Positions 45,347 to 57,474 of a stretch of 64,000 nucleotides of DNA are shown here, piece by piece. Source of the DNA: an uncultured Nioella sp. (lineage in GTDB: Bacteria > Pseudomonadota > Alphaproteobacteria > Rhodobacterales > Rhodobacteraceae); the NCBI GenBank assembly GCA_947495575.1, contig CANLZL010000006.1:158197-222196 (forward strand), given 5' to 3'. Numbering within the stretch: position 1 is the stretch's first letter; each line of letters opens with the position of its first letter. Under the pieces are notes generated by a model. It had not been told where the DNA came from and did not search any database. It saw only the letters and a list, made by a program, of their open reading frames with translations. The position numbers and the translations under genes were made by a program.

Positions 45347-45360
45347 TTGGAACTTTCCAA
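45347..45360. promoter_or_regulatory. Perfect palindrome TTGGAA-CT-TTCCAA
   Basis: A 14-base palindrome in the 106-base gap between the terminator of copy 1 and the start of copy 2, 72 bases upstream of the latter's ATG. Could be an operator for copy 2. Function is inferred. Confidence 0.35.
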
Positions 45361-45432
45361 TAAATCTCGAAGTTGGACCTACATGACTGTCGTCTTGTGA
45401 CGGCCACTTAATATTCAACGAGGGAACTCAAA

Positions 45433-45615
45433 ATGAAAAAAATTGCACTCGCAGCCGCTCTTTCCGTAGCAGCAACCTCCGCTTTCGCTGGCGGTTACGC
45501 TGAGCCGATCCTGGAGCCCGTAGTTATCGTAGAAGACACATCTTCTTCCGCTGGCGGCGTTCTGGTTCCGATCCTCGCGATCATCCTGATTGCTGCTGCA
45601 ATCGCGAACGACTAA
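45433..45615 (+). CDS. 60-residue exported peptide, copy 2
   Basis: The same protein as copy 1 except Ile for Leu at residue 4, with 24 of 60 codons changed synonymously and one altered codon. The 15 bases from the stop codon on (TAAGTCGTTCGCACC) are shared with copy 1, so the gene and its tail were duplicated together. The ATG lies after GAGGGAACTCAAA. The coding bias points to strong selection on the protein sequence or separate, old copies. Confidence 0.85.
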   Translation: MKKIALAAALSVAATSAFAGGYAEPILEPVVIVEDTSSSAGGVLVPILAIILIAAAIAND

Positions 45616-45638
45616 GTCGTTCGCACCAAAGAATAGAG

Positions 45639-45673
45639 AAAAGGCGGCCCTGCAACAGCAGGCCGCCTTTTTT
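45639..45673. terminator. Bidirectional terminator after peptide copy 2
   Basis: Long hairpin AAAAGGCGGCC with GGCCGCCTTTT and a short TGC-AACA-GCA cap, with T-runs on both sides. It also lies 22 bases beyond the rlmN stop on the minus strand. Confidence 0.92.
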
Positions 45674-45695
45674 CGTTTGCCGCTAACAGATTGAA

Positions 45696-46880
45696 TTACT
45701 TGGTCATTCCAGCTTCGGCCTCAATCTGAGCACGTGATTTTCGCGCACGCTCGGTGGCCGATTTCAACTGTCCGCAGGCCGCCATGATATCCTCGCCTCT
45801 TGGGGTGCGAATGGGGCTGGCATATCCGGCTTTGTAAACAATATCAGCAAAGCGCTCGATACGTTCCCAGTCCGATCGCTCATAGGGCGCGCCGGGCCAC
45901 TCATTGAACGGGATCAGATTTATCTTTGCCGGAATGCCCTTGATCAGTTTGATCAGGCGGCGCGCGTCGTCATCGCTATCGTTCACACCCTTCAGCATCA
46001 CGTATTCGAAGGTGATTCGTTCTGAGTTGGAGACCTTGGGATAGGACTTGAGCGCTTCAAGCAAATCCTTGAGCGGCCAGCGCTTGTTGATCGGCACCAG
46101 CTTGTCACGGGTTTCATCCGTGGTCGCGTGAAACGAAATGGCCAATTGGCACCCGATCTCTTCTGCAGTGCGCGCAATCTCGGGAACCACACCAGAGGTG
46201 CTGAGCGTAATGCGGCGGCGGCTGAGGCTGATCCCCTCAGGATCCATCGCGATTTTCATCGCATCGCGGACATTCTCAAAGTTATAAAGCGGTTCGCCCA
46301 TGCCCATCAGCACGATATTGCTAAGCAGACGCGGCCGAGCGTCTGAGCCTTCGCCCGGTTCCGGCCATTCGTCCAGATCATCGCGCGCCATCATCACCTG
46401 GCCAACAATTTCTCCCGCTGTCAGGTTACGGACCAGCTTTTGCGTGCCTGTATGGCAAAAGGAACAAGTGAGAGTGCAGCCAACCTGACTGGAAATGCAT
46501 AACGTTCCCCGGTCAGTTTCGGGGATATAGACCACCTCAACCTCATGGCCGCCAGCGATCCGCACAAGGTATTTCCGTGTACCATCGGCCGACACTTCTC
46601 GGCTGACAACCTCCGGCACGGCAATCACAAATTGTTCGGCCAATTGAGCACGGTAATCTTTGGACAGGTTCGTCATTTTGGCGAAGTCACGTTCACCTTT
46701 CTGGTAGATCCATTGCCAGATCTGCCCAACACGCATCTTTGCCTGTTTCTCCGGCGTGCCAGCAGCAATCAGCGTTTCGCGCAATTGATCGCGGGTCAGG
46801 CCAACCAGATTGGTCGGCCCGTCGGGCAATTTCCGGGGGATCGTGACAAGATCCTGCGTGATCGGGGCGCTGGCGGACAT
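45696..46880 (-). CDS. rlmN: 23S rRNA/tRNA adenine-C2 methyltransferase RlmN
   Basis: Radical-SAM enzyme of 394 residues that methylates A2503 of 23S rRNA and A37 of tRNA. The cluster motif is [11 protein letters not shown] (CxxxCxxC), and the C-terminal methyl-carrying cysteine lies in MAACGQLK. Start at ATG 46880 with GGAG upstream; the longer frame has no ribosome site. Terminates against the hairpin at 45639-45673. Confidence 0.95.
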   Translation of the reverse strand: MSASAPITQDLVTIPRKLPDGPTNLVGLTRDQLRETLIAAGTPEKQAKMRVGQIWQWIYQKGERDFAKMTNLSKDYRAQLAEQFVIAVPEVVSREVSADGTRKYLVRIAGGHEVEVVYIPETDRGTLCISSQVGCTLTCSFCHTGTQKLVRNLTAGEIVGQVMMARDDLDEWPEPGEGSDARPRLLSNIVLMGMGEPLYNFENVRDAMKIAMDPEGISLSRRRITLSTSGVVPEIARTAEEIGCQLAISFHATTDETRDKLVPINKRWPLKDLLEALKSYPKVSNSERITFEYVMLKGVNDSDDDARRLIKLIKGIPAKINLIPFNEWPGAPYERSDWERIERFADIVYKAGYASPIRTPRGEDIMAACGQLKSATERARKSRAQIEAEAGMTK

Positions 46881-46955
46881 CGGTTCACTCCAAAAGGGGA
46901 TGCGGACACATATAAGCATCCGCACGCCTTGGCAAACCTTGTCTTTGGATTTTGG

Positions 46956-47483
46956 TTATCCGCCGCAGCGGGTTTCCGCGTCTTCGACCGCTGCGGTAAA
47001 CCCAAGCAGAGAGAACGTGTCGACCGTTTGCGTTCCGCGCGCTGACCTCGCCGTCAATACGGCTTCGGCCCCCCGCTTCATCGCAGTGATGATGCGCTGG
47101 TCATCCTGTTCAGATGCGGCCCACGCCATTTCACCTTCCGTGAACAACTCAAAAGTCGAGTTTCCGATTTCCATCGTAACAGTTGACCCTTCGGCGAAAG
47201 GATAGCCGCCGGTGAATGATACTTCGCCCATGCGACTTTCGGATGGCCAGTAACTTACGAACATCAGGATTTCGGACCGGCGCACTGCGACGACCCGACC
47301 ATCCCGAGTGTTCACGGTTTCACGCGGCGCTGACACAACCCAGCATTGGGTCGGATCATCTTCGACAAAGACGCTCCAATCCGTTTCAGCATTCACGCGG
47401 TTCGAGGATTCTTCGGTCTCTTGCGCGATGCCTGGCACTGCAAGCGCCAACGCGATCAGCGATCCTGCCACCCAATTCTTCAT
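46956..47483 (-). CDS. Invasion-associated locus B (IalB) family protein
   Basis: A 175-residue periplasmic protein with a signal peptide ending VPGIAQ near residue 20. The body matches the IalB-type domain, for example WSVFVEDDPTQCWVVSAPRE and ITAMKRGAEAVLTARSARGTQTVDTFSLLGF with two cysteines that likely pair. Roseobacters carry several such genes; the function is unclear beyond a periplasmic role. ATG 47483; GGAGG lies a little far upstream. Confidence 0.85.
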   Translation of the reverse strand: MKNWVAGSLIALALAVPGIAQETEESSNRVNAETDWSVFVEDDPTQCWVVSAPRETVNTRDGRVVAVRRSEILMFVSYWPSESRMGEVSFTGGYPFAEGSTVTMEIGNSTFELFTEGEMAWAASEQDDQRIITAMKRGAEAVLTARSARGTQTVDTFSLLGFTAAVEDAETRCGG

Positions 47484-47702
47484 TTTGGTCCAGCCTCCGG
47501 CCAATTTCTGCCTCTGGGTCGTCGCCCGGCCTGCTTATTCAGGTCTTTCACACGGGGCAGCGCCCAACTCGTTCAATTCGCGGCGAGATTAACCCGAAAA
47601 ATCAGTGCGGGAAAAGCCCCGGTAGCGGAAATTCGCTGGATAAGCGGAATACAGGCGTTCATCTGTCGACTTCAAATATGGCGAATGGACTATGTATGAG
47701 GG

Positions 47703-49850
<2,148 letters not shown>

Positions 49851-50004
49851 CGTATACTCAAATCCATTTTCGCGATGTCCGTCAGGATGCAGCGATTCCG
49901 GTTGATATTGGATTAATGGACAGGTGCCGACGATAGACAGACGGGCCAGCCCCATGGCATGATGGGACATATTTTAAGAATTCAATTTGATTTTGGAGGT
50001 TGCT

Positions 50005-53000
50005 ATGCGCGCATTTGTCGTGGCTTTTTTGCTGTTTTTGCACCCCGTCTTTGCCCTGGCTCAGACCGCACCCATTGCGGAGCGGTTCTATGCAATTTCG
50101 CAAAACACAGATTTCCCTGGCCACGATATCGGCGCGATTTATGACACGACATTTGACGGATGCCGCCGGGCCTGCACAGCTAATGATGCTTGTGTGGCCT
50201 TCACCTTCAATCAACGCAATGGCGCATGTTTTCCGAAAACTGACGTATCGGACACTGAAGGCTATGAGGGCGCGTTATCCGTCCGCATGTTCGCCACTGA
50301 CCGATCAATTTTGGAACGGCTGGACACACGACTGGAAGCGCTGAATTTTCTGCGGTCTGTCGATTTTTCCGCGGCCCGGACGCAAGCCGAAGGTCTAGGG
50401 CAAGAGCACTATGTCGGCACATGGTCGCTTGAGCGTATTCTGGACGCCGCGCAGGCGCGCGAAGCTGAAGGTGAAACATTGCGGGCCATGCGCCTCACAG
50501 GCGCCGCGGTCACATTGACAGACGATCCCGCGCTTTGGGCCGAATACGCGCGGCTGGCCCTTGCCGTCGAAACCACCAACCGATCTGAGCGTCGAAATCT
50601 GGATCGGCGCGCACTGCGCGCTGCGGTTAATGCATCCCTTCGCGCAGATGGGGGCAGAGAATTGTCCGATGCTCTCTTACTTTTATCAGAGGCCTTGGAG
50701 GCACGAGACAGAACACGCGAAATGATCCCCGCCCTGCGGCTTGCACTGGCCGAAGCGCCGCGCCCCGAGATTGAAAATGCCCTGGATAGCGCGATCCGTC
50801 TTTATGGCTTCAGGGTTGTTGGAAATCGCGTTGATAACAATGCGGCAGAGCCACGGATTTGCGTCTTGTTTTCGGAGGATCTGGTGGGTGGAGCCTCTGC
50901 CATGGATTTCCTGCAATCTCAAACTTCCGGCCTGTCGGTCGATGCCGAGGGGCGTCAATTCTGCTTGTCCGGCGTTCAACACGGCCAACGCTATGAGTTT
51001 TCGATCCGGGCCGGCCTTCCCGCTGTGTCCGGTGAAACCTTACGCCACCCGGTCGCCCTTCGCCTGTATGTACGGGACCGGGACCCGGCTGTCCGGTTTC
51101 CCGGACGAGGGTACGTGCTTCCGCGGCTATCTGCGGGGGGATTGCCGATTGTCACTGTAAACACCGACGAAGTAAGTTTGGCGCTGCACACTGTGACAGA
51201 CCGCAACATCGCGCGAAGCCTGCAAGAGGAGTTTTTCGGGCGGCCCTTGAGTGATTGGCAGCTGGACCGGTTTATCGGTGAACTGGCTGAAACCGTGTGG
51301 CAAGGCACCGGCGATGTCGCGGCGCAGCTCAACCAAGATGTAACGACCAGCCTGCCTTTGGGCGACGTGTTGGCCGGTCTGACGCCTGGCCTATATGCGC
51401 TGGAGGCGCGCATTCCAGGACCCGAAGGACGGAACGTTCCGCCCGCCACGCAATGGTTCTTCATTTCCGATATTGGCATTTCAAGTCTTACCGGGTCGGA
51501 CGGTGTACACGTCACGCTCAGGTCGCTGACCGATACAACGGCATTACTTGGTCACCCGGTTCAATTGATCTCTGAATCCAACCGGATCCTTGCGGAAGCC
51601 GAGACCGACGCGGATGGATATGTTCACTTCGGCGCAGATATCACTGCCGGTCGCGGTGCATCATCGCCCGCCATGGTCTCAGTCACCACGGATCAGGATT
51701 TTGCTTTTCTCAGCCTCAGAGACGCCGAATTTGACCTGTCCGATCGCGGTGTGGAGGGACGCCCGGCAGCGCCTGCTATCGACCTCTTCTTGACCACAGA
51801 ACGTGGGGCCTATCGCGCCGGAGAACTGGTACATGCCACGGCTTTGGCGCGGGATTCTCAGGGCGCTGCCCTGGCGGGTCTGCCCTTGACAGCAATCTTA
51901 ACTCGGGCAGACGGGGTCGAGTATTCGCGCGTCTTTTTGGATGAGACCGGCGCAGGCGGTTTTGTCTGGCAAATGCCACTGGGTCAAAACGTGCCGCGCG
52001 GCACGTGGCGCTTGTCTGTACATGCCGATCCCGACGACAGGCCTTTGGCCAGCACTTCGTTCCTAGTCGAGGATTTCCTGCCGGAACGCATTGATGTGGT
52101 GCTGGACCTGCCGGACGGTCCGGTAACCGCGAATCTGCCCGTCCAACTGGCTGTCCAATCTGACTACCTGTTTGGCGCGCCTGCGGGCGACCTGCCGATC
52201 GAAGGATCTCTGATGCTGCGGCCAGTTTCCCAGTTGCCGGACTATGTTGGGTATCGGTTTGGGCGTCACGACGATCGCCCGCAATCACGGTTTGCCGCCA
52301 TAAATGGTGACACCCGAACCGATGCGACGGGACTGGCAGAGTTGGCCTTGGCACTGCCTGAAGTCAGCGGACCCCCACACCCCTATGACCTTACCATTAC
52401 CGCGGCAGTCACCGAAGGATCGGGCCGACCTGTCGAACGCCAGATCACGCGAATGGTGTCGCCAACTGGCACCTTGATCGGCATCCGCCCCCTTTTTGAC
52501 GGGACATTGCCAGAAGGCAGCGATGCGGCGTTCCACCTGATCGCAGTCGGCGCAGAGGCCCTGCCCGTTCGCTGGACCGTCAACCGGGTTGATCGAAGAT
52601 ACCAATGGTACACTCAAAATGGCCGTTGGAATTGGGAACCCATTACAACCCGCACTCAAATTCTGACCGGAGAAGCGGTAATTGGATCTGACCCATTGGA
52701 AATCTCTGCCCCCGTCACGTGGGGCCGCTACGAATTGCGAGTGGAAAGCATTGCCGGCGATTTCACAATTTCATCGCTTGGCTTCCGGTCCGGCTGGTAC
52801 GGCAGCGACGAAAGCGCGGGCACCCCTGACCTTTTGGAATTATCGCTGGATGCAGACGAATATTCCGTCGGCGAACAGGCGCAATTGCGCATCGTTCCGC
52901 GTCATGGCGGTACCGCTTTGATCCGTGTGGTCGCGAACCGGATGATCCATCAGGAGGTTGTCGAACTTGGCGATACGCCAACAAACATTCCCCTCGCCGT

Positions 53001-55422
53001 GACCGAAGACTGGGGCACCGGGGCCTATGTGACGGCAACCTTATTGCGCCCTTTGCAAGCACTGCCACCACAAGTGCCAGCCCGGTCCATCGGCCTCGTC
53101 CATGCAGCTATCAATCCCGGTGATCGTCACTTGGATCTGGTGCTGCAGGCCCCGTTGGAAGCCGCGCCAAGGGATGAGATGGACGTGACCCTTCATGTTG
53201 GGAATACCGCGCCCGGCGAAACGGTTTATGCCTCGATTGCGCTGGTGGATGTCGGCATTCTGAACCTGACGGGTTTCGAGGCACCCGATCCGCAATCTCA
53301 TTACTTTGGCCAAAGACGCCTTGGGATGGGAATGCGCGACCTCTATGGCCGTTTGATCGAGTCAGGCGGAGTGCCAGGACAAATCCGGCAAGGTGGTGAC
53401 GCGACTGCGGGGATGCGAATGCAGGCCCCCCCACCAACCGAAGCACTGGTGGCATTCCATTCTGGCCCCCTGACCGTTGGGGATGATGGCACCGTCACCA
53501 CGACCTTCGAACTTCCTGCGTTCAACGGTACGGTTCGGGTCATGGCTATCGCCTGGTCAGAAACCGGAATTGGCCAAGCCGAAGCCGATGTGCTTGTCCG
53601 TGATCCGGTTGTTGTCACAGCGTCACTGCCCCGGTTTATGGCGCCCGGTGACACTGCGCGGCTCCTTCTTGAAGTCACACATGCCGACGGTCCAACCGGT
53701 CCAATGCCGATCGAGATCTCGCTGTCAGATGGCCTGTCGCTTGGCGGTGCAATCCAGGCGGTCGATCTTGAGGAAGGCGAGACTGAGCAGTTGTCGCTGC
53801 AGCTCATCGCTTTGCAGGACGAGGGACCACAAGAGGTCACTGTCACATTGATCACGCCAGACGGTCAGCGGCTTTCCCGCAACCTGCACTTACTTGTCCA
53901 AGCCAATGACCCGGTTCAGGCGACGACTTCGCGGATAACGCTTGCCGCCGGAGAATCTCTGTCCCTGACCCCTGATCTTTTTGCTGGTCTGCGCCCCGGT
54001 CAGGCCCGTGCCACCGTATCGGTCGGCGCATTCGGTCGGTTCGACGCGCCCGGGCTTTTGGCCATGCTGGACCGATACCCCTATGGCTGTTCCGAACAGA
54101 TGGCCAGCCGCGCAATGCCGTTGCTCTACATGGCAGATGTGGCCGAAACTCTTGGCCTGGCCACATCTGGCGCATTCGATTTGCGTATCCAACGAGCGGT
54201 CGATGATATCCTTGTCAATCAAGCCGCAAATGGCGGTTTCGGGCTTTGGGGCGCCTATTCAGGTGACGCCTGGCTGAATGCCTATGTCACCGATTTTCTC
54301 AGCCGGGCCCGCGCAGAAGGCTACGATGTGGCCGATCAGGCCTTTCAGTCTGCCCTCGACAATTTACGCAACCATATCGCGACAGCGCCCGATTTTGAAC
54401 GCGGCGGGCAATCCATCGCCTACGCGCTCTATGTTCTGGCACGCGAGGGGGCCGCCGCGATTGGCGATCTACGCTATTATGCTGACGTTAAATCTGAGGC
54501 CTTCGCAACACCTCTGGCCTTGGCTCAACTGGGCGCGGCCCTTGCGCTATACGGCGATCAGCCGCGCGCTGATGCGATGTTCCTTGCCGGCTATGCCCTA
54601 TTGGTCGAACAGACACAGACCGCCGAAAACACCGGGTTTCGCTCCGATTTCGGATCACATCGCCGCGACGCCATGGGGCTTTTGACCCTCGCCAGCGCTG
54701 CCGGGTCCAACGTGGTTCCAATCGCGGAAATGGCCCAAAGCCTTCCGACACCTACGACGAACCTGTCGACCCAGGAAGCGATGTGGAGCTTGTTGGCGGC
54801 GCATCAGTTGGTGGAGGGTAACGACCTGCAAACACTCATCCTCAGCGATGGCGCAGAAAGCGGTCCGATGCCACTGGTCCTGTCCTATCTGGGCCGCGCG
54901 GACCGGGTCATCACCAATACGGGCGACCGGCCTGAAACGCTGACCCTGACCCGATTTGGCCAACCCGAAGGGGCAACCGAGGCCAGCGGGCAGGGCTATT
55001 CCCTGACGCGTCGCTATCTGACGCTTGAGGGCGTCCCAGCTGATCCTTCAACCGTGCCAATCGGTACCCGCCTTGTCGCTGTCCTGACCGTCACTCCATT
55101 CGAGGATCGCCGCGCGCGCCTTATGGTAAACGATCCCTTGCCAGCCGGGTTCGAGATAGACAATCCAAACCTCTTGCGAAGCGGCGATATCGGCGCCCTT
55201 CAGGATCTGGACCTGTTCAATGCGGCCGAACATGTTGAGTTCCGTCAGGATCGGTTCCTGGCCGCCGTCGATCAGGTCAACGCCAATCAGATCCGCCTTG
55301 CTTATATCGTACGTGCTGTGACACCGGGCGGCTTCCACCACCCGGCGGCCTCGGTTGAAGATATGTACCGCCCCGCCTTCCGAGCGCAGACAGCTTCGGG
55401 ACAGGTGGTGGTGACGGAGTGA
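50005..55422 (+). CDS. Alpha-2-macroglobulin-like protease trap with PAN domain
   Basis: A 1805-residue exported protein with a signal peptide ending ALAQ (about 20 residues) and no lipobox, so it is likely free in the periplasm. Residues about 30-95 form a PAN/apple-like domain with paired cysteines (DGCRRACTANDACVAFTFN). Macroglobulin domains follow, and the thioester motif is C1362-S-E-Q1365 (PYGCSEQM), intact. Bacterial macroglobulins trap proteases through this thioester. GTGA overlap with the next gene, pbpC, shows the known bacterial coupling. It is unusual in its PAN domain and missing lipidation. Confidence 0.92.
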   Translation: MRAFVVAFLLFLHPVFALAQTAPIAERFYAISQNTDFPGHDIGAIYDTTFDGCRRACTANDACVAFTFNQRNGACFPKTDVSDTEGYEGALSVRMFATDRSILERLDTRLEALNFLRSVDFSAARTQAEGLGQEHYVGTWSLERILDAAQAREAEGETLRAMRLTGAAVTLTDDPALWAEYARLALAVETTNRSERRNLDRRALRAAVNASLRADGGRELSDALLLLSEALEARDRTREMIPALRLALAEAPRPEIENALDSAIRLYGFRVVGNRVDNNAAEPRICVLFSEDLVGGASAMDFLQSQTSGLSVDAEGRQFCLSGVQHGQRYEFSIRAGLPAVSGETLRHPVALRLYVRDRDPAVRFPGRGYVLPRLSAGGLPIVTVNTDEVSLALHTVTDRNIARSLQEEFFGRPLSDWQLDRFIGELAETVWQGTGDVAAQLNQDVTTSLPLGDVLAGLTPGLYALEARIPGPEGRNVPPATQWFFISDIGISSLTGSDGVHVTLRSLTDTTALLGHPVQLISESNRILAEAETDADGYVHFGADITAGRGASSPAMVSVTTDQDFAFLSLRDAEFDLSDRGVEGRPAAPAIDLFLTTERGAYRAGELVHATALARDSQGAALAGLPLTAILTRADGVEYSRVFLDETGAGGFVWQMPLGQNVPRGTWRLSVHADPDDRPLASTSFLVEDFLPERIDVVLDLPDGPVTANLPVQLAVQSDYLFGAPAGDLPIEGSLMLRPVSQLPDYVGYRFGRHDDRPQSRFAAINGDTRTDATGLAELALALPEVSGPPHPYDLTITAAVTEGSGRPVERQITRMVSPTGTLIGIRPLFDGTLPEGSDAAFHLIAVGAEALPVRWTVNRVDRRYQWYTQNGRWNWEPITTRTQILTGEAVIGSDPLEISAPVTWGRYELRVESIAGDFTISSLGFRSGWYGSDESAGTPDLLELSLDADEYSVGEQAQLRIVPRHGGTALIRVVANRMIHQEVVELGDTPTNIPLAVTEDWGTGAYVTATLLRPLQALPPQVPARSIGLVHAAINPGDRHLDLVLQAPLEAAPRDEMDVTLHVGNTAPGETVYASIALVDVGILNLTGFEAPDPQSHYFGQRRLGMGMRDLYGRLIESGGVPGQIRQGGDATAGMRMQAPPPTEALVAFHSGPLTVGDDGTVTTTFELPAFNGTVRVMAIAWSETGIGQAEADVLVRDPVVVTASLPRFMAPGDTARLLLEVTHADGPTGPMPIEISLSDGLSLGGAIQAVDLEEGETEQLSLQLIALQDEGPQEVTVTLITPDGQRLSRNLHLLVQANDPVQATTSRITLAAGESLSLTPDLFAGLRPGQARATVSVGAFGRFDAPGLLAMLDRYPYGCSEQMASRAMPLLYMADVAETLGLATSGAFDLRIQRAVDDILVNQAANGGFGLWGAYSGDAWLNAYVTDFLSRARAEGYDVADQAFQSALDNLRNHIATAPDFERGGQSIAYALYVLAREGAAAIGDLRYYADVKSEAFATPLALAQLGAALALYGDQPRADAMFLAGYALLVEQTQTAENTGFRSDFGSHRRDAMGLLTLASAAGSNVVPIAEMAQSLPTPTTNLSTQEAMWSLLAAHQLVEGNDLQTLILSDGAESGPMPLVLSYLGRADRVITNTGDRPETLTLTRFGQPEGATEASGQGYSLTRRYLTLEGVPADPSTVPIGTRLVAVLTVTPFEDRRARLMVNDPLPAGFEIDNPNLLRSGDIGALQDLDLFNAAEHVEFRQDRFLAAVDQVNANQIRLAYIVRAVTPGGFHHPAASVEDMYRPAFRAQTASGQVVVTE

Positions 55423-57464
55423 TCCGCGCGCGCTCATATCTGACACTTGCCTTACTTCTTTTCCTTGCGGCGTGGGGACGGGACAAAGTTGATGAATGGG
55501 TCGACGCCACGGTGATCCCGCCCTTGGTGCCGGTCACATCTGTTGAGGTCGTGGATCGCAACGGCGTCTTGTTGCGAGCTTATACGGTCGAAGATGGCCG
55601 CTGGCGCTTGCCCGTGTCGCTGGCCGAAGTCGACCCGGAATTCATCGAGTTGTTGCTGAGTTTTGAGGATCGACGGTTCTACGATCATCCCGGTGTCGAT
55701 TTCCGCGCTTTGGCTCGGGCCGGGGCCCAGGCCCTGCGCAATGGCCGCATCGTCTCGGGCGCGTCGACCATAACAATGCAAGTGGCAAGGCTTTTGGAGG
55801 ATAGCGGCACCGGATCATGGCGCGGCAAAATACGGCAGATCCGTCTGGCCCTCGCGTTGGAACGCATTCTGACCAAAGATCAGATCCTGACTTTGTACCT
55901 GCATCTGGCCCCTTATGGCGGCAATATCGAGGGCATCCGCGCCGCAAGTTTCACTTGGTTCGGGCAAGAACCGGCACAACTGACAACTGCCGAGGCTGCA
56001 CTGTTGGTGGCCATCCCGCAGGCGCCGAATTCCCGCCGCCCCGACCGCAACCCGGATAACGCACATATCGCGCGCGACCGGGTTCTGGCTCGCGCGCATG
56101 GCTTTGGCGTGCTGGATGCAGAGGAGCTTGCATGGGCTCTGGCCGAGCCACTGCCGCTAAGGCGGAATGACTTTCCGCTATTGGCCCCGCATTTGGCCGA
56201 CCGCATCATTATTGAAAACCCGGGCCAACATCATGCGCTGACCTTGGACGCAACTGTTCAGGCACAGATGGAGGCCTTGGCCCTCAGCGCGATTGAGGGT
56301 CAGGCCCTCGGCCTGAACGCCGCAATCATGGTGATGGATCATCACACCGGCGCGGTATTGGCCACGGTCGGCTCTGCTGAGTATTCCGACACACCCCTTC
56401 AGGGATTCGTCGATATGACACAGGCCCTGCGATCGCCCGGATCGACCCTGAAACCGTTGATTTTCGGGTTGGGGTTCGAGGCCGGGTTGATCCATCCTGA
56501 AACCCAGATCGAAGATCGCCCCACCCGTTTCGGCAGTTACGCGCCGCAAAACTTTGACAACCAGTTTCGCGGTGAACTGTCTGTCCGCAACGCGCTTCAG
56601 GCCTCGCTCAACATCCCGGCGGTCACCCTGTTGGAAGAACTTGGCCCGGCTGAATTGATGAACCGTATGCGCCGGGCTGGGATGGACCCGCAATTGCCAG
56701 CCGGGCAGCCCGGCCTTGCCATCGCGCTTGGCGGCGTCGGCCTGACCATGGAAGATCTCATGCGTCTTTACGGCAGCCTTGCTGCGGGCGGCGAATTGGT
56801 GCCGCTGCATTACCGACAAGGCGATACGGCAAGCGCGCCGGTCCAGGTTCTCAGCCCTGTGGCCAGTTGGTATATTGGCGATATCTTGGCGGGCGTCGTG
56901 CCCCCGGCCAATGCGCCCCGCAACGGGCTGGCCTTCAAAACCGGCACCTCATATGGCCACCGCGATGCATGGGCCTTTGGCTATGATGGACAGCATGTTG
57001 TGGGCATCTGGTTGGGTCGCGCCGACGGCGCGTCGGTGCCCGGCGCATTTGGGGCCGATCTGGCTGCGCCCATCCTGTTTGAAGCGTTTTCCCGCATCAC
57101 CCCACGGCTTGACCCGCTGCCGCCACCCCCGCCCGGCGCTTTGACAGTGCCCCATGCTGAACTACCTGTGCCGCTGCGCCGCTTCGCACCAAGGGGTGAT
57201 CCGCTGATCGACGTAAACGCACCTGAGATCGCTTTCCCGCCAGAAGGGGCCATTCTTGCCCAACAGCCCGGCCTGCCGCTCATTGCCCGCGTCGACCGGG
57301 GTGCGCCGCCTTATACCTGGCTATGGAACGGGCGGCCCGTGGGCATTGGACTGCGCGAGCGCGAGGTCGACCTCGGCGAACCCGAAGCCGGTTTCATCGA
57401 CCTTACAGTAATCGATTCCACCGGCCGGGTTGCCACTGTTTTCTTCGAGATCTCAGCGCGCTAA
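55419..57464 (+). CDS. pbpC: Penicillin-binding protein 1C
   Basis: A 681-residue bifunctional class A PBP. An N-terminal membrane helix (residues 6-19) is followed by GT51, with glutamate E83 in SFEDRRFYDH and SGASTITMQVARLL. The transpeptidase domain has SxxK in SPGSTLKPL, the SLN motif (ASLNIPAV) and KTG in FKTGTSYGHRDAW. A C-terminal BiPBP_C-like domain closes the protein. GTG start at 55419 overlaps the macroglobulin stop. PbpC is thought to work in envelope repair with the macroglobulin. Confidence 0.94.
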   Translation: MIRARSYLTLALLLFLAAWGRDKVDEWVDATVIPPLVPVTSVEVVDRNGVLLRAYTVEDGRWRLPVSLAEVDPEFIELLLSFEDRRFYDHPGVDFRALARAGAQALRNGRIVSGASTITMQVARLLEDSGTGSWRGKIRQIRLALALERILTKDQILTLYLHLAPYGGNIEGIRAASFTWFGQEPAQLTTAEAALLVAIPQAPNSRRPDRNPDNAHIARDRVLARAHGFGVLDAEELAWALAEPLPLRRNDFPLLAPHLADRIIIENPGQHHALTLDATVQAQMEALALSAIEGQALGLNAAIMVMDHHTGAVLATVGSAEYSDTPLQGFVDMTQALRSPGSTLKPLIFGLGFEAGLIHPETQIEDRPTRFGSYAPQNFDNQFRGELSVRNALQASLNIPAVTLLEELGPAELMNRMRRAGMDPQLPAGQPGLAIALGGVGLTMEDLMRLYGSLAAGGELVPLHYRQGDTASAPVQVLSPVASWYIGDILAGVVPPANAPRNGLAFKTGTSYGHRDAWAFGYDGQHVVGIWLGRADGASVPGAFGADLAAPILFEAFSRITPRLDPLPPPPPGALTVPHAELPVPLRRFAPRGDPLIDVNAPEIAFPPEGAILAQQPGLPLIARVDRGAPPYTWLWNGRPVGIGLREREVDLGEPEAGFIDLTVIDSTGRVATVFFEISAR

Positions 57465-57474
57465 TTTGCGCCGG

